Below are positions 12,367-24,900 of a stretch of 64,000 nucleotides of DNA, one piece after another. The notes beneath the pieces are model-generated. The model had not been told where the DNA came from and did no database searches. It worked only from the letters and a program-made list of their open reading frames with translations. Numbering within the stretch: position 1 is the stretch's first letter; each line of letters starts with the position of its first letter. Position numbers and translations under genes: made by a program. The stretch spans positions 682,001 through 746,000 of the forward strand of contig JANVFP010000018.1 of NCBI GenBank assembly GCA_027919835.1. Reading direction: 5' to 3'. This DNA comes from Lentinula raphanica. Lineage: Eukaryota > Basidiomycota > Agaricomycetes > Agaricales > Omphalotaceae.

Positions 12367-13140
12367 ATGCCTATCTCAATCTCTGTGCGCGCAATATCCG
12401 TGGCATTGCTCCTCCTTGCAAATGCAGTTGCTATTGTGGCTGCACCGCTTGTGGCAGCAGTTGGTCAGATGCCATCTACGCAGGATATTGAACGTCGTAA
12501 TACGAAGCGTGAGTTCCAATGTTCTCTGAGGTTATAGATCACTGATAATTGTCAAGTGACCATCAACTTGTATGCTTTACGCTCGCTGGACCCCTCGATC
12601 AGGGAGAGAATCACAGCAGATGCTCCAGAGCAGATCCACCCTGAGGAGCGTATCTGCCTTTGCCTTGATTCTGTGGAAGCACGTATGGTGCGCGACAGCG
12701 ATGATCTGAAAACGTGGCACTTTGAGCTATTCAGAAGCCCCCCAAAAAAAGAGCCCGAGATGTTGTATCTAGGTCAAGTTCGCGTCGCCAATTTGGAACA
12801 GAAACAATTACTATTTGGTCGGGATGTGCTCAAATATGGTAAGAATGGGTTGTTCTACGAGGACATTGTGACGACCCAAGAGATTGAAACTGGGCGAGTG
12901 GTCTCACATGAATTAACCAACTTGGCAATGGAGAGGTTGCGCCGCTGGCATGCTGAAAAGCGAATCGATTTACGGGAGGCAGAAGTGTTTGGTGTGAAGG
13001 AATGGGATGGGTTTCATGAGGCTTCCAAAGAATTGGTACCTGTTGCTGGGTGGGATCTTAGTAGATTCGCAAACTCGTATCATCTTCATCCTGCGAGCAT
13101 TTGGCTCGCTAGCAGTACTGGCCATGTTCGTGAATCGTAA
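12367..13140 (+). CDS. Secreted protein of unknown family, paralogue 1 of a tandem array
   Basis: Two exons (12367-12508, 12557-13140) are joined through a 48 bp intron. Residues 1-26 form a signal peptide (MPISISVRAISVALLLLANA). A short propeptide-like stretch ends in a dibasic RR (PSTQDIERR), a possible Kex2 site. The mature part shares EPEMLYLGQVR, LLFGRDVL, SHELTNLAMERLRRWH and VAGWDLSR with the two downstream paralogues. Its C terminus diverges after AGWDLS and is shorter than theirs, and it lacks the downstream orphan exon found after the other two. No known fold was recognised. It is probably extracellular; its role cannot be read from sequence. Confidence 0.75.
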
Positions 13141-13743
13141 TTACTACTAGATATCGATCAACAGGGATTAACCACGGCCGTAGGACAGATACGTCGGAAG
13201 CGACGCAAGTAGAGCAGAGCGAGCTGTGCTCTGCTGTGCTGGAGTGTGCTGGTTACTTGAAACTGTTACAAACCATCATCATCTTGGACCATCTGTATGT
13301 TTCTGATGAGCGATTATTGACAATGCTGATGTACCTTTTCTGTGTTTTATTTTTCCCAAGAGATTGCTGTGTGTTTCAAGTTTGCACGTAAGCAGAGAGC
13401 GATATTTAATTCTGGAGGAGCGGTTGATCACCCCAGTACTATCACCACCGTGCCCCGTTCTGTGAACATCCTATAGTACCGCCAGTGAATCACTTCCCTT
13501 TGTCAGACTGCTGTAACGCTGGTTCGGTGTGTCCTCTACTGCTCTGAGTTTTGTTCTCCTGCTCATCCTGATTATCAGTGACTCATCTCGAACGAAAGAA
13601 TCAAAAGAAAGATCGCCAAACTCATACTCGTTCCATTCATCGGTCAGCCCAATTTCACCGGTTAACCAGACCGTCAAACTTACCAATGTTCTTCTTACCT
13701 CTAGTCATCTTATCGCCGTTGTGCATCTATCCTTTCATCGACC
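13141..13743. other. Array spacer and promoter of paralogue 2
   Basis: Begins with a direct copy of the dispersed repeat (13162-13245). It continues with the block shared by all three array promoters (GATATTTAA, CCCCGTTCTGTGAACA, TGCTGTAACGCTGGTTCGGT). No independent gene was seen. Confidence 0.5.
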
Positions 13744-14659
13744 ATGCCAATCTCAATAGGCTCTGTGGGCACGATTACCGTGGCATTGCTCCTCCTCGCA
13801 AGTGCAGTTGATATCGTGGCTGCACCGGTTTCAGCTACTATTCCTAATCAGATGCCATCTACACAGCATATTGGACGACGTGCTGTGAATCGTGAGTGTC
13901 AACTTTCTTCTCTGAGGTTTATAGGTCGGGCTGAAAATGGAGAATCGTCTAGTGGATGTCAAAGTTTATGCTCGTCGCTCAGATCATGGAGGAAACACTG
14001 GGAGAATCACAAAAGATGACAAATACACACTTCGTCCTGGGGAAATAGTTAACATTGGTCTTGATTCTATATGTCTAAACGTGCTGCGCGAAAAGCCAAA
14101 TGCCCCCAAAGCTCCCAATTCGGAACACAACTTCCCCAAGTCGGAAGAGTGGCATGTCAAACCAGCAAAGAACTACATGACGATGAAGGATCCCCGGATG
14201 CTGTATCTAGGTGTTATCCATTTACCCAATCGAGAAGTGAAGAAATCCCTGCTTGGTTTAGATGTATCGAACAGGGCAAAGAGGATAACGGGATCGCTCT
14301 TCACCGAGGTGATCGAATCGGAGAACTCGATCAGCCCTGGGCCACTGGAATCACACGAGACAGCGAACTTGGTGATAGAGGAGTTACGGCGCTGGAGTAA
14401 CGACCCTCAGGTTAGAATGAAATTCGAGGAGGAAGAAGTTGAGCATCCAGAGACGAAGGAGAAGATAAAAGTTTGGGACGCCTTTTTCCTGGCTAGCAAA
14501 ACACTGCAATCGATTGCGGGGTGGGATACAAGTACACTTCTCGAGTCGGTGTCTTATCCAGATGTGGATAAACTTGAACTGGATTGGGATAAGATTGGGA
14601 AAGAGGTCGAGGCAAGGTTGAAAGCACAATACGGTGATGTGAAATACGAACATGAATGA
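13744..14659 (+). CDS. Secreted protein of unknown family, paralogue 2
   Basis: Same plan as its neighbours: signal peptide (MPISIGSVGTITVALLLLAS), a dibasic site in PSTQHIGRR, then a hydrophilic mature domain. This domain has LRPGEIVNIGLDSICLNVLR, HNFPKSEEWHV, PRMLYLGVIHL, LESHETANLVIEELRRWSND and IAGWDTSTLLESV. The first-intron position differs from paralogue 1. The donor GTGAAT after CGTGCT with the acceptor TATAG before GTCGGGCTG keeps the frame, whereas the donor used by paralogue 1 would not. The acceptor AG used by paralogue 3 (GTCAGG) is GTCGGG here. Exon 1 therefore ends near 13881, or the gene uses weak sites. The last exon, from 13937 to the stop at 14657-14659, is clear. Confidence 0.72.
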
Positions 14660-15741
14660 ATTGTACATTTTAGAAATGATACTTGTTGTGACTGAGTACT
14701 GAGGCCTGAGGCTTAGTCAGAAAAAAAATTCCTCTTTCCTCCTTTCATCGACTGTCGAACAAGTTGAAATGGACAACCATGACGGAGCTAATCTGGACAC
14801 TGCCAACGATAGCAATGTCCATCACAAATTATCAACCCAGAACATCATAAATCCTTTAGACTTTGGTTCCTCAATTCCTCCAAAACCGGATGTCAACCTT
14901 CCTGCACTTCATGAAAAGCAAGTCAAGGTGCTTAGGTCCTCTCTTATGTCTTCCCCAGCAGTCAAGGTGAGTGTTTGATAGCCTCAATTATTGAGCTACA
15001 ATCACACAGTTGCCAATGGTCCAGGTCCGTTTGTTCCGCATTGGACACAGCTTTTTGATTCATTTTGCAATCGGGACTATAAGGAATGTATGACTGCTGC
15101 CACATGCTGACGACGGTCGCATCGAGAATTGTGGTCGGTCAACCCGACGAGATCAATAGCGGGTCGATCTAAATGTGGTTGCTGCGTGAGGGAAAGATGA
15201 AGGGGAAAGGCGTTTCTGAAGGAAGACAACCTGATATGTACTCGGATATCATTCTGTGGAAGCCATCTGTGTATATGTTGGCGAATTAACCGCCGCGCAG
15301 GATAGATACGTCGGGCACAGCACAAGCTCTGCTCGTATTCCGATCGGTAGGATCTGCCATCGGTCCACATAACGATCCACATGACTGGATTATTTCTTTG
15401 TGCCTCAGGCTGTGTTTTTGTCCTTTGCAATTCAAGTCTAGGGGACGAGCGGTTGGTCACCTCATACTATCACTACGCCCCGTTCTGTCACTTCCTTTTA
15501 CCAGACTGCTGTAACGCTGGTTCGGTATGTCCTCTACGGCTACAAGGCTTGTTCTCCTGCTGAACCTGGTTACCAGTTACTCACCTCGAAAGCAAGAATC
15601 AAAAGAAAAATTGCGAGCTTCATACTCATTCCATCCATCGGTCAGTTAGATTTCACCGGTTGCCAAGACCGTCAAACTGACCAATCTTTTCCCTACCTCT
15701 AGTCATCTTGTCGCCGTTGTTCATCTATTCTTTCATCGACC
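14660..15741. other. Array spacer with orphan first exon and repeat copy
   Basis: Holds the 3' end of paralogue 2, an orphan promoter plus exon (14769-14966), a stretch similar to 11220-11330, a direct copy of the dispersed repeat (about 15285-15350) and the promoter of paralogue 3. Confidence 0.5.
14769..14966 (+). pseudogene. Orphan first exon (MDNHDGAN), copy 1
   Basis: A 66-codon open exon starts MDNHDGANLDTANDSN and ends with AAG followed by a perfect GTGAGT donor. A CT-rich leader (TTCCTCTTTCCTCCTTTC) and a good start context precede it, so it looks like the true 5' end of a gene. No matching downstream exon was found; repeat sequence follows instead. The family was not recognised. Probably a duplicated gene fragment. 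Confidence 0.5.
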
Positions 15742-16725
15742 ATGCCTATTTCAATCTCTGTGCGCACAATATCCGTGGCATTGCTCCTCCTTTCGAGTGC
15801 AGTTGATATCGTGGCTGCACCGGTTTCGACTACTGGTCCTAGTCAGATGCCATCTATGCAGCATGATGAACGACGTGTTACGGCGAAGTGTGAGTGTCAA
15901 CTTTCTTTACTGAGGTTATAGGTCAGGCTGAAATTGGAGAATTGTCCAGTGCATGCCAGAGTTTTTGCTCGTCGCTTGCCAGGTAAAGGAGACAATGGGA
16001 AAATCACAAAACACGATCATCGGCAACTTCGTCCTGGGGAAACAGTCAGCATTTGTCTTGATCATGTAGCTCTGGATGTGGTGCGCGAAAAGCCAAATGC
16101 CCCCAACTCCCCGAGCAATTCCAACTCCCCCAAATCTCCCAACTCCCCCAACTCTTCTAAGTCTCCCAACTCTCCCAACTCTCCCTATTCGGGACATAAC
16201 TTCCCCAAGTCGGAAAAGTGGCATATCGAACCGGGGAGAAACCGCTTTGATAATGCGGATCCCCAAATCCTATATCTAGGTCAAATCCATTACGACGATT
16301 GGGAATCGAAGAAAACCCTGCTTGGTGTAGATGTATTGAACAAGTTGGGAGGGAAAAAGGGATTCCTCTTCACTGAGGTGATTGAGACGATCGATTCAGA
16401 AATCAGCCCTGGGCGACTGGAATCACACGAGACAGCGAACTTGGTGATAGAGAAGTTACGCCGCTGGAGTAATGACCCTGAGGTCAAAATGGAGTTCAAG
16501 GAGGAAGAAGTTGTGCATTCAGAGACGAAGGAGAAGATAAAAGTTTGGGACGCCTATTTCCAGTCTACCAAAACACTGAATTCGATTGCGAGGTGGGATA
16601 CAAGTAAACTTCTCGAGTCGGTGCCTTATCCAGACTTGGATAAACTTGAACTGGATTGGGATAAGATTGCGGAAGAGGTCGAGGCAAGGTTGAAAGAACA
16701 ATATGGCCCTAAAGAAGTTAAATAG
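15742..16725 (+). CDS. Secreted protein of unknown family, paralogue 3 with Pro-Asn-Ser expansion
   Basis: Signal peptide (MPISISVRTISVALLLLSSA), a dibasic site in PSMQHDERR, then the mature domain common to the array. A donor GTGTGAG near 15890 and the acceptor GTCAG near 15924 join AAG to CTGAAATTGGAG in frame. Compared with paralogue 2, an insertion at 16101-16190 encodes repeated NSP/SPNSP units between REKPNAPN and HNFPKSEKW. The remainder is closely similar, including SHETANLVIEKLRRWSND and LELDWDKIAEEVEARLKEQY. It is the longest and best-preserved of the three. No catalytic motif was recognised. Confidence 0.78.
16101..16190 (+). repeat. Low-complexity CCCAACTCT repeat inside paralogue 3
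   Basis: Roughly nine-base units of the CCCAACTCC type encode a run of Ser, Pro and Asn. The insert is absent from paralogues 1 and 2, so it expanded after duplication. Confidence 0.8.
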
Positions 16726-16863
16726 TACGAACATGAATGAATTGTATGTACATTTTAGAAATGATACTTGTAAGTTCAAGTTGTTGTGACTTGAAGAGAC
16801 CTGAGGCTTAGTCAGAAAAAAAATTCCTCTTTCCTCCTTTCATCGACTGTCGAACAAGTTGAA

Positions 16864-17106
16864 ATGGACAACCATGACGGAGCTAATCTGGACACTGCCA
16901 ACGATAGCAAAGACCATCACAAATCATCCAATCAGAACACTATAAAACCCGTAGACTTTGGTTCCTCGATTCCTCCAAAACCGGATGTCGACCTTCCTGC
17001 GCTTCATGAAAAGCAAGTCAAGGTGCTTAGGTCCTCTCTTATGTCTTCCCAGCCCAGTCGTCTTTTAATCCTTCTACGATGCGAGCAACATCACTCGACA
17101 TCCTAA
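16864..17106 (+). pseudogene. Orphan first exon (MDNHDGAN), copy 2
   Basis: Near-identical to copy 1, with the same CT-rich leader. It diverges after LRSSLMSS: the GTGAGT donor of copy 1 is replaced by unrelated sequence and the frame runs to a stop at 17104-17106. It lies just before the RNA-binding protein gene and could in principle feed that gene's 5' end, but no in-frame donor joins them. Confidence 0.45.
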
Positions 17107-17338
17107 TCTCACTTGGGAAAGGAGTACAAGTGAAACAACATATACTGTCGACTACCCGAGGCCACTGGCGGGTTTCTGCTTTGCTCTGCTCTTCTAGTTG
17201 CCTCTTTTCGAATTCGCTCTGTGTTTTGCTGCGTCGTTCTGGGATGGTTTGAATCTCACAATCGCGTCTCATCTTCAAAAAAAGCTATCTTTTGTCGAAA
17301 CAGTTTGGGTGTTCACTTTTGCTATCTGTTCTGTCTAG

Positions 17339-18729
17339 CCGAATAAAGTCTACATCGGTGGTCTTCCCGAGCATACCAGGCAAGAGGATCTTCAGGATTG
17401 TTTTGGAAAGATAGGAAACATCGTGGCCGTTGAACTCAAGTGCGTTGCTCTTTCTGTACAACTGGAATCTTCATTGACGTGTTTTCTTTTGCTCAGAATA
17501 GGATATGGCTTTGTTGTAAGTGCTCTTTTTGAAGGCACAGTCAGCGCCATCTCAGTCATTCCGCCCGGTTCAGGAATTCGACACACGCGAAGCCGCTGAA
17601 ATGAGCGTCAGCAAATACCACGAAGGTACATTCATGGGCAATAAGATCAAGGTCGAGCTTTCCCGTGGAGGAGGGAAAACTGCCAAGTATGCCGGTGACC
17701 CTCTGTCGTGTTTTCGTTGTGGACGATTGGGCCATTGGGCTAGGTGAGTTACACGACTTCCAATCTCATTCAAACACGATAACATATACATCGTTTATGC
17801 AGGGAATGTCCCTTACACCCAGGACCGTGAGTGCTCATGCTGATCAAACTTGACAACTTCCCTTCATAGTTGTTGCCAGACCTCCTAGCAGCTCTACTCG
17901 TCGCAATGATACCCCGTTAATTGATCGCATGGACCGAGACTATATCCGCACTCGTAGCCCTCCTCGTGGCAGTCCTCCTCCTCGTGATACTCGTGACTCT
18001 CGTGGCTCTCGCTATGACTATCCTCCACCCCATGACTATCGCCGGCCTCTTTCCCCTCCTCCTCGTGGTTCTTATCATCCTCCTCCTCCTCCTCCTTCTC
18101 CACCCCCTCGCACCCGATACGATGATTGGCCTAGGGATCGGCGCGACCGATACGTTCCAAATCCGGCTGAGTCCCGATATAGTGATAGTCGTTACCCGGA
18201 ACCTGTTTACCGTAGTGCTACTCCTCCTCCTCCTCCTGCTTATGTTCCCGATCGTTATGACCGCTACAGCCGTGAATCAAGATATACTAGTTATCCGCCG
18301 CCTCCGCCTCCTGTGGTGCCTCTCCGAAGATCCCGTACACCTCCCAGACATCGCGATGAGTTTTATCCACCGCGGTAAGCTTCGTTTCATTACATTTGGA
18401 AATTTTTTCTTACTATTGATCTTGCAGGGACTATGACTATCGAGATCGTGGAAGGCCCATGACACCTCCTCGCTATCCGGAATATCCTCCTCCCAGAGCC
18501 ACTACACCCGAGCGATATTCCAGGTAAATCTGACTTCCCACTGCTGGCTTAATTCTGCTTACACAAGGATCACAGGCGTTCTGCTAGTCCACCACCTCGT
18601 TCTTCGAGTATGTATGCCTATCCTGCGGGCCATCATAATGGGAATTACCCGACAACACCCCCAGGACCTCCTCCCCGCTCTAGTAGAGACTATGGTCGAG
18701 GCGCTCCCGAAATGTATAGAAGAGGCTAG
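17339..18729 (+). CDS. RRM + CCHC zinc-knuckle + proline/arginine-rich RNA-binding protein (first exon uncertain)
   Basis: An SR-like splicing or mRNA-processing factor by architecture. After an acceptor TCTAG, the RRM reads NKVYIGGLPEHTRQEDL (RNP2) and GYGFVEFDTREAAE (RNP1-like), interrupted by two introns. Next comes FMGNKIKVELSRGG and a CX2CX4HX4C knuckle, CFRCGRLGHWARE-C, split by an intron. The C-terminal region (17880-18729) is rich in RSRT, RDTRDSRGSRYD, PPPPPPSPPPR and DRYDRYSRESRY and ends YRRG. The first coding exon is not clear; a one-codon exon (ATG at 17243) with a weak GTTTGA donor is possible. The gene sits immediately left of the 7.9 kb duplication, whose edge lies 34 bp past the stop codon. 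Confidence 0.85.
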
Positions 18730-18946
18730 CTTCGTTCGCTTCCAGAAACTAATCACTACATGGATCAAAAAAAAAGAAATCACCCGCTACACTTGGCACT
18801 ATCTCGACCGTTTATCTCTCGTCTATAAATCACTCTAGTCACAGAATAATCTCTATACTCTTCTTGTTCATACGATATGTACTGAATCACCAGATCTACT
18901 AGCTATGTGCACTGTTTATATGAATGCACATTTTGACCCCTCGATA

Positions 18947-21900
18947 TCAATCGTTACTGAGTCGAGTTGAGCTTGCCTTCTCCGCCATTGAGTACAAAAT
19001 ATCTCGATCATTGGACTGATCGACGAGAGACCGCAATCTTCCGTTCTTGATTTTCAAAAGAGCTTTGGGACTGTCAAACTCGACCTATGAAAACAGCGCG
19101 CCAGTCAGCACGTCATTATTCGTAAGAGAATGGAAAGGACTAACAATACGTCCAGCATCCAAAACCATCTGTGGGAAGAGAGATGAGGAAACGATGAAGC
19201 AGGAATCTGCGAAGACATACTATTTTGTCGGCATCCATAATCGTTTGCAGACGATGCGCTACTGTGATCAGTGTGATATCGCCCCCTAATTCGTTTCGGA
19301 GTGAATCTTGAATGATAGTATCGGTCCTATAGTCTGATTTTCCGTACACATGATGATAGAATATTGAATCATAGATTGTTCCAGCTTACCTATAGCAGAC
19401 GTTGCTAGAAAAGCCCCAAGTTTACATGATCAATTCGGGCAAGACAAAAAATCGTAAGATGCGGAACGAACCTTCGTCTAGAATCAGCAGTTTTGACCCA
19501 CGAACAAGTGCTCGTGCCAATGCTAGAATCTGGCGTTGTCCGACAGAGAGATTACTTCCGCCACTTGCAATGGAACTATCCAGAGTGATTCGACCTTCGT
19601 TCATTTCGGTTTGAAGCGCGAAGAGACCAGCTGCTCGTAAAGCATCGTTCAACGTTGCATCATCATACTGACCAAAGGGGTCGAGGTTTTGTCGGAGGGT
19701 GCCACTGAGCAGTTCAGGCTGTCGGTAGATACACATCGATGAGTGGCAGATACCTCGTCAAAATATGAAAGAGCACTAACAACTTGAGGGATAATCGTGA
19801 TATTTGACCGTAAAGCATCGAGATTAATGCTATCAGTTGCAACTCCGTCGTAAAGCACCGTGCCCTCAGTGAATATGCAGCGCAAAAGTGACAATGTCAA
19901 GGAGCTCTTCAGATGGAAAATGAGTATTTGGTTCTCTAATCACCAAATTCAAGATACACACTTTACCGGACCCAGTACGACCCACTGATTGAACGGTATG
20001 AGTGTACAATCCAGAGAAAAGGTGAGCCTCCACTTACCGACACCAATGCGTTCTCCTGACTGTATTTCGAACGATATATCATGCAGCACCTTTGGACCAT
20101 CCGGCGAGTAACGAGCAGAAAGTTTCTCTACCCGGAGATGTCCGGACGCAGGCCAATACGCTGGAGGCTCGGCTTCCGATGTAGGCTTTGGCTCCTGCTC
20201 AATGGTAGTGTAGTGCTGAATACGCTCAAGACTATGAAACAAATTGTTAACGAGGTGACAGACTTGAAGGAAAACGTTCGGCCTACCTGTTCCCTGCGGT
20301 GGTGATATCAATGATGGTTAGACCATTTCAAGCACAACAATTTCAAAGAAGGGTCGGAAACCGACCTTGAACTTCAAACTCGTTGAGTGTACGAACCCAC
20401 CACAAAATCAAAGAGCTGAAGCCGACTGCGTGATGACGTCTGCTTAGAACTATGGTATATAACAAGACGCATTCACTCACCAGCCATATTGAGAGAAAAA
20501 CCTGTGTTCGAGGCAGACTGGCCGCGATAGTACACCAAATACACAGCCAGAACACAACTAAGTAGAGCTCCAAGTGCATCCACCCGGACAGTTATCCATC
20601 GATTCAAGTTGTAGTATGTTCGAGCAGCACGGCTGAATTTGTCAATACGTCGCAAAGACTCGGCTTTGAATGCCTCTTGAACTCCATATGCTCGAATAGA
20701 AGCTGAAAGGCGAATTAGTAGCGTGTACACTGATATTGCTAAATCCAGCACTCACTGAGTCCCGCGATGGCAGCGCCAAAGCTATTAAACAGGTCGGCTT
20801 TTTGCAACATTTCAGAAGAAAACGACGAACTGTCCCAGAACTGGAGCTCTTGCATTTGACATCTCACGTTTAACGGACAGTTGAGCCTTGATATACACTT
20901 GACCACACAATCCGCCGAGAAGAGCCACAACGATTCCAGGAAGGAAAAATATAGGTGTGATCAAAACAACCGCTATATATCTCATGATCATTATTGCTGA
21001 AAGTTCTGAGATCTGTTGTAGCCACATTGGTACGGGGCCATCAACTAGGACTGGTTAATCAAACTTGTGTAGTTACGATGGATATATTCACCTGCACGAA
21101 TATCTTGAGTGCACCTTGCAATTACACGAGATGTAGGCGTAGTATCTAACCATCTGAACGGAGCAGTCAGTATCCCACATGCGAGTCCAATGATCAATGA
21201 TAGGTTCACCTCAAGGTCGTACCGAATATCGAAGCGATGAGTTCCTTGTGGATTGAGGAGGACGCACGGATGGTCCCTATGATATAGATAATAACGCCCG
21301 ACGTGTAGCTTACATATGCACCAGCCAAGATGAGACCTGTTCATACCAGATGGGATCATTCGAATGCCACGACTCTTACAAAAGAAAAAGTGACCGTACA
21401 GTAGATACCGATGTAGCTAGTGATAAGTGCTCAGTGTGTGCAATGGCAGAACAATACAAGGAAGCATACTGAAAGACGCTGACAGAGGCCGGATCATGCG
21501 TTTCATATTGTGAGGCCCAGTATCCCAAAAACCAGTTGTGTGTTGCATTAAAGATTTCAGTGACGAGCATCGCGAAGATGAAAGCCAAGAAGAAAGTCCA
21601 AGAGTATCGTCCACCCATGCTTGTTAGGTACATCTTGACTTCGACATGCTCTCTGTCAGATGTAGAATTGACAAGAGGTGGAAGTACTCAAACCTGCAGA
21701 CCAACTGACATGCCCTTCTTGAATTTCCTCTGCGACAATCAACTTTCCGTCTGCCTTTTGGACTTCCACTAGGGGTTGTGCAAGTCCTTCGCCATTGGAT
21801 TTGGCGATGACTTGCTGTTCTTTCCTGGCTTCTTCTGCGAGGGCAGAATCATGTCCAACGGCTTCTGAAAGTGTACCTTGAGATTCAAGGCGACCATCTC

Positions 21901-24900
21901 TGATCGCTACTACAAAGCCCGCAATTGGGCGGGTGATAGCTATGTTATGTGTCTGGTTCAAGAAAGTCGAGTCAGTGAAACCACAATTTCTTCGGCACTG
22001 ATTTACCACCAAGATTATCGTCCGACCTTCCATCAAGTCGCCAGTAAAGCACTTTTCAACGATCCATTTGGCAGTATGCACACTATAAAATGATTCAAAT
22101 TGAACCCAATCAATTTTGCAAAACAAGAATCTTACTCGAGCGCAGCTAAAACATCATCCAACAAGACGATCTCTGCCTTCGAATATATGGCTCGGGCAAG
22201 CGTGATGCGGGCCTTTTGACCTCCGCTCAAAGTAAGACCCTTTTCGCCGACTTCTGTTGCGTCTCCGGCCTCAAACAAATTGATATCACGTTCTAAATTG
22301 CATTGATACAGAACTTTTCTGTAACGTTCTTCATCGAAAGGTGAGCTAAAGACAATATTTTCCTGGACGAACTTTTAGTTTGGGTCTACATAAATCCTCA
22401 ATGACCACTTACCCTGATTGTCTCATTCTGTACCCAAGATTCCTGAGCGGCATATGCTATACCTCCATCTCGAGGAAGATTATACCATGAATTTGGGACG
22501 GAACGGATGAAATGCATTTCCGCTATTGCAATGAATGTAGTGAGGTACTGTTGTCTAACGCAGGCAAAGAGGGCATACAGAGCAGTGCCATCAATAATGA
22601 GGTCTTTCCTGACCCAGTTTCTCCAATGACCAGGTTTACGCAGTTCCGTTTAAACAGAACTTCACCTTCGATTTCAAGCATAAACCTACGGTTTGTAGGT
22701 GTAAGTGAATCGTCTTCAGCGGACCAAGCAAAAGTCGCATTGCGGAACCCAATCGCCTGGGGGTCGCAAACGATGTCGGCGGGGATAAAGTAATCCTGAC
22801 TCTCTGCCGCCTTTGGGGAGAACCTGTCAAGCAACTCGGTCTTGGAAATCCGAAAGCAAGCCAACCTCCAGGTGAGTGCAACAAGATTTGATTTGTGATC
22901 CAATTACGTACATTCTTCAAGAAGTCGGAAACGCGGTCAAGTGATACTTTTGCAGTCATTGTATCATTGAGAGACCGGAAAACAATGCGCATTTGCTCGC
23001 GAAGCATGTCGAACACAGACATGGAACTGAAAATTATTGATGCACGTATGTTTTGCTTCATGATGACGGTCTGTTGGAATGAAAATAGTGTGAACATCTG
23101 AACTTGACCTCCAGTGGCAACACTGACACTAAGGGATAGATGTCTCAACATTAGTCGACCCTGTTGAATCAAGTGAGATCACTCACTATGTTACAAAGGT
23201 CGCGATCATGGTGACCAGTGGAATCTACCACGAAATAAGATACAGCAGATACGGGTCCAGCACTTAAAACTCACGATTTCTCTGTAGCCAGTTCCAATCA
23301 GTATGCTCATGTTCCTGCTTGTCAGAATAATGACACTCACGTTATGATCGCATTGACCGTCTCCAGGATTTGGCGTCTTCTGATCCAAACTAGCTCTTCG
23401 TCTCTTTTTTCTCCAATTCTGATCTCCATTTTTCTCTCCCAACCAAATAGCTTGATCATCCGAAGTACATTCATTGCTACAGTAAAACAGTAAAACATCA
23501 ACAAACCGTGCAATATGAGATGCGACTTTTCATGACATACATTCAGTTACCGACTGAACCCTTGCATCAGTCTTCTTCAGCCTTCGTTCTTGGGCATGCT
23601 GAACAAATTTGGCTATCATGCCAGGCAATGGGAACGAGACGATCAAAACGCCCAGTCCTACAAAAGAGCTCCATCCCAGCACTGCATATAAGAAGATCGC
23701 GCACAAGACAATTTGCACGGGAATATAGATGAAAACAAATAAGAAGTCTTTTCCGTCAATAATATTGTCCATGTCAGTGGTAACAAGATTGTTAATTTTC
23801 CCGACAAGATTGTTTGTGTCGAAGGTGGGAGTAACATCATCCTGTGGTTGATTCGTGTTCTTCTGATCTTTGCCATTTGAAGAAGAGACGGAAGCTGAGC
23901 CGGAGTGTACCATTGGGGATTCACCCTCTTCAGTTGGGCTAACAGAATGCAGTGTATCAGATCCATCCACTGTTCCTTCGTGAGCCAATGAAGAAGACTC
24001 TGGCGTCAGTGTTTCTGGCGAAGGTGAAGTCATTGAATTTCCGGGAGAATCAGCAGTCTCGGCCTTGACACGTATACGCAAGGAATGTTCAAAGACGAGT
24101 TGTGTGATTATTGCTTGTGTACGGACTAGCGTTCGAGTCTTCACAAAAAACGGGAGGTCTTAAGCTACAACCTAGTCTCTAGATTGATACGCAGAACTCA
24201 CTGTTACGAAAACATACCACTGTATGGCAAGGGTCCCACCGACAGGTCCAATGAACAACAAGAGAATCCAAAACCAAGGGCGAATTACAGCCTTTTCACC
24301 TCCAGGTTCGAGGTACCGCAAAAGCTGGTTGAGAGCGACAGGTGCAGCAAAATTGGCAAACACATGGAGTAGTATCATGATCGCAAGCTGCGCGTAGGCA
24401 TTCAGGAATATCTTCATTAAACCGAAAAATAAATGCCTTCTCGGTGCACCAGAAAATTCATCCAGATACTGTGCAATGCAATGAATGAGCTACCTTTCTG
24501 TTGATGAGAGATAGGGTTGATGCACTAACTTTGAAGCTCAATGCTTTGAGATACTCCGCCGAGTCACGGTCGTTGAGCGATGGCAGCTGGGAAAAGTCCA
24601 AATGACTGACACGGTAAGCGGCGAAAACCAGCCGATCCACGAAAGCATAAGTGAAGAGCGATAGGATTGACGCGGTTTGTTCTGGGTTTGGTTTTGGCGA
24701 GGGATTCTATTTGTGGGTCAGTGCCCTTTGAGTCGACATATAGAGATAACATGATACGAACTTGGGGATCAACAGGGACATAAGGCCGAGGAATAACCAG
24801 GGGAATTACCACACTGATGATAGCAAGGTCAATAAGTTTGGCCCATAGAAATCCACCTTCAGACAGGTCTTTGGGCTTGAGGGTGAATGTTATCAGAGGA

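Noticed and set aside
17894..18103. Minus-strand acidic ORF (Glu/His-rich, 69 residues)
   Set aside because: It is the antisense of the Pro/Arg/Ser-rich tail of the RNA-binding protein; its composition follows from CCT/CGT repeats.
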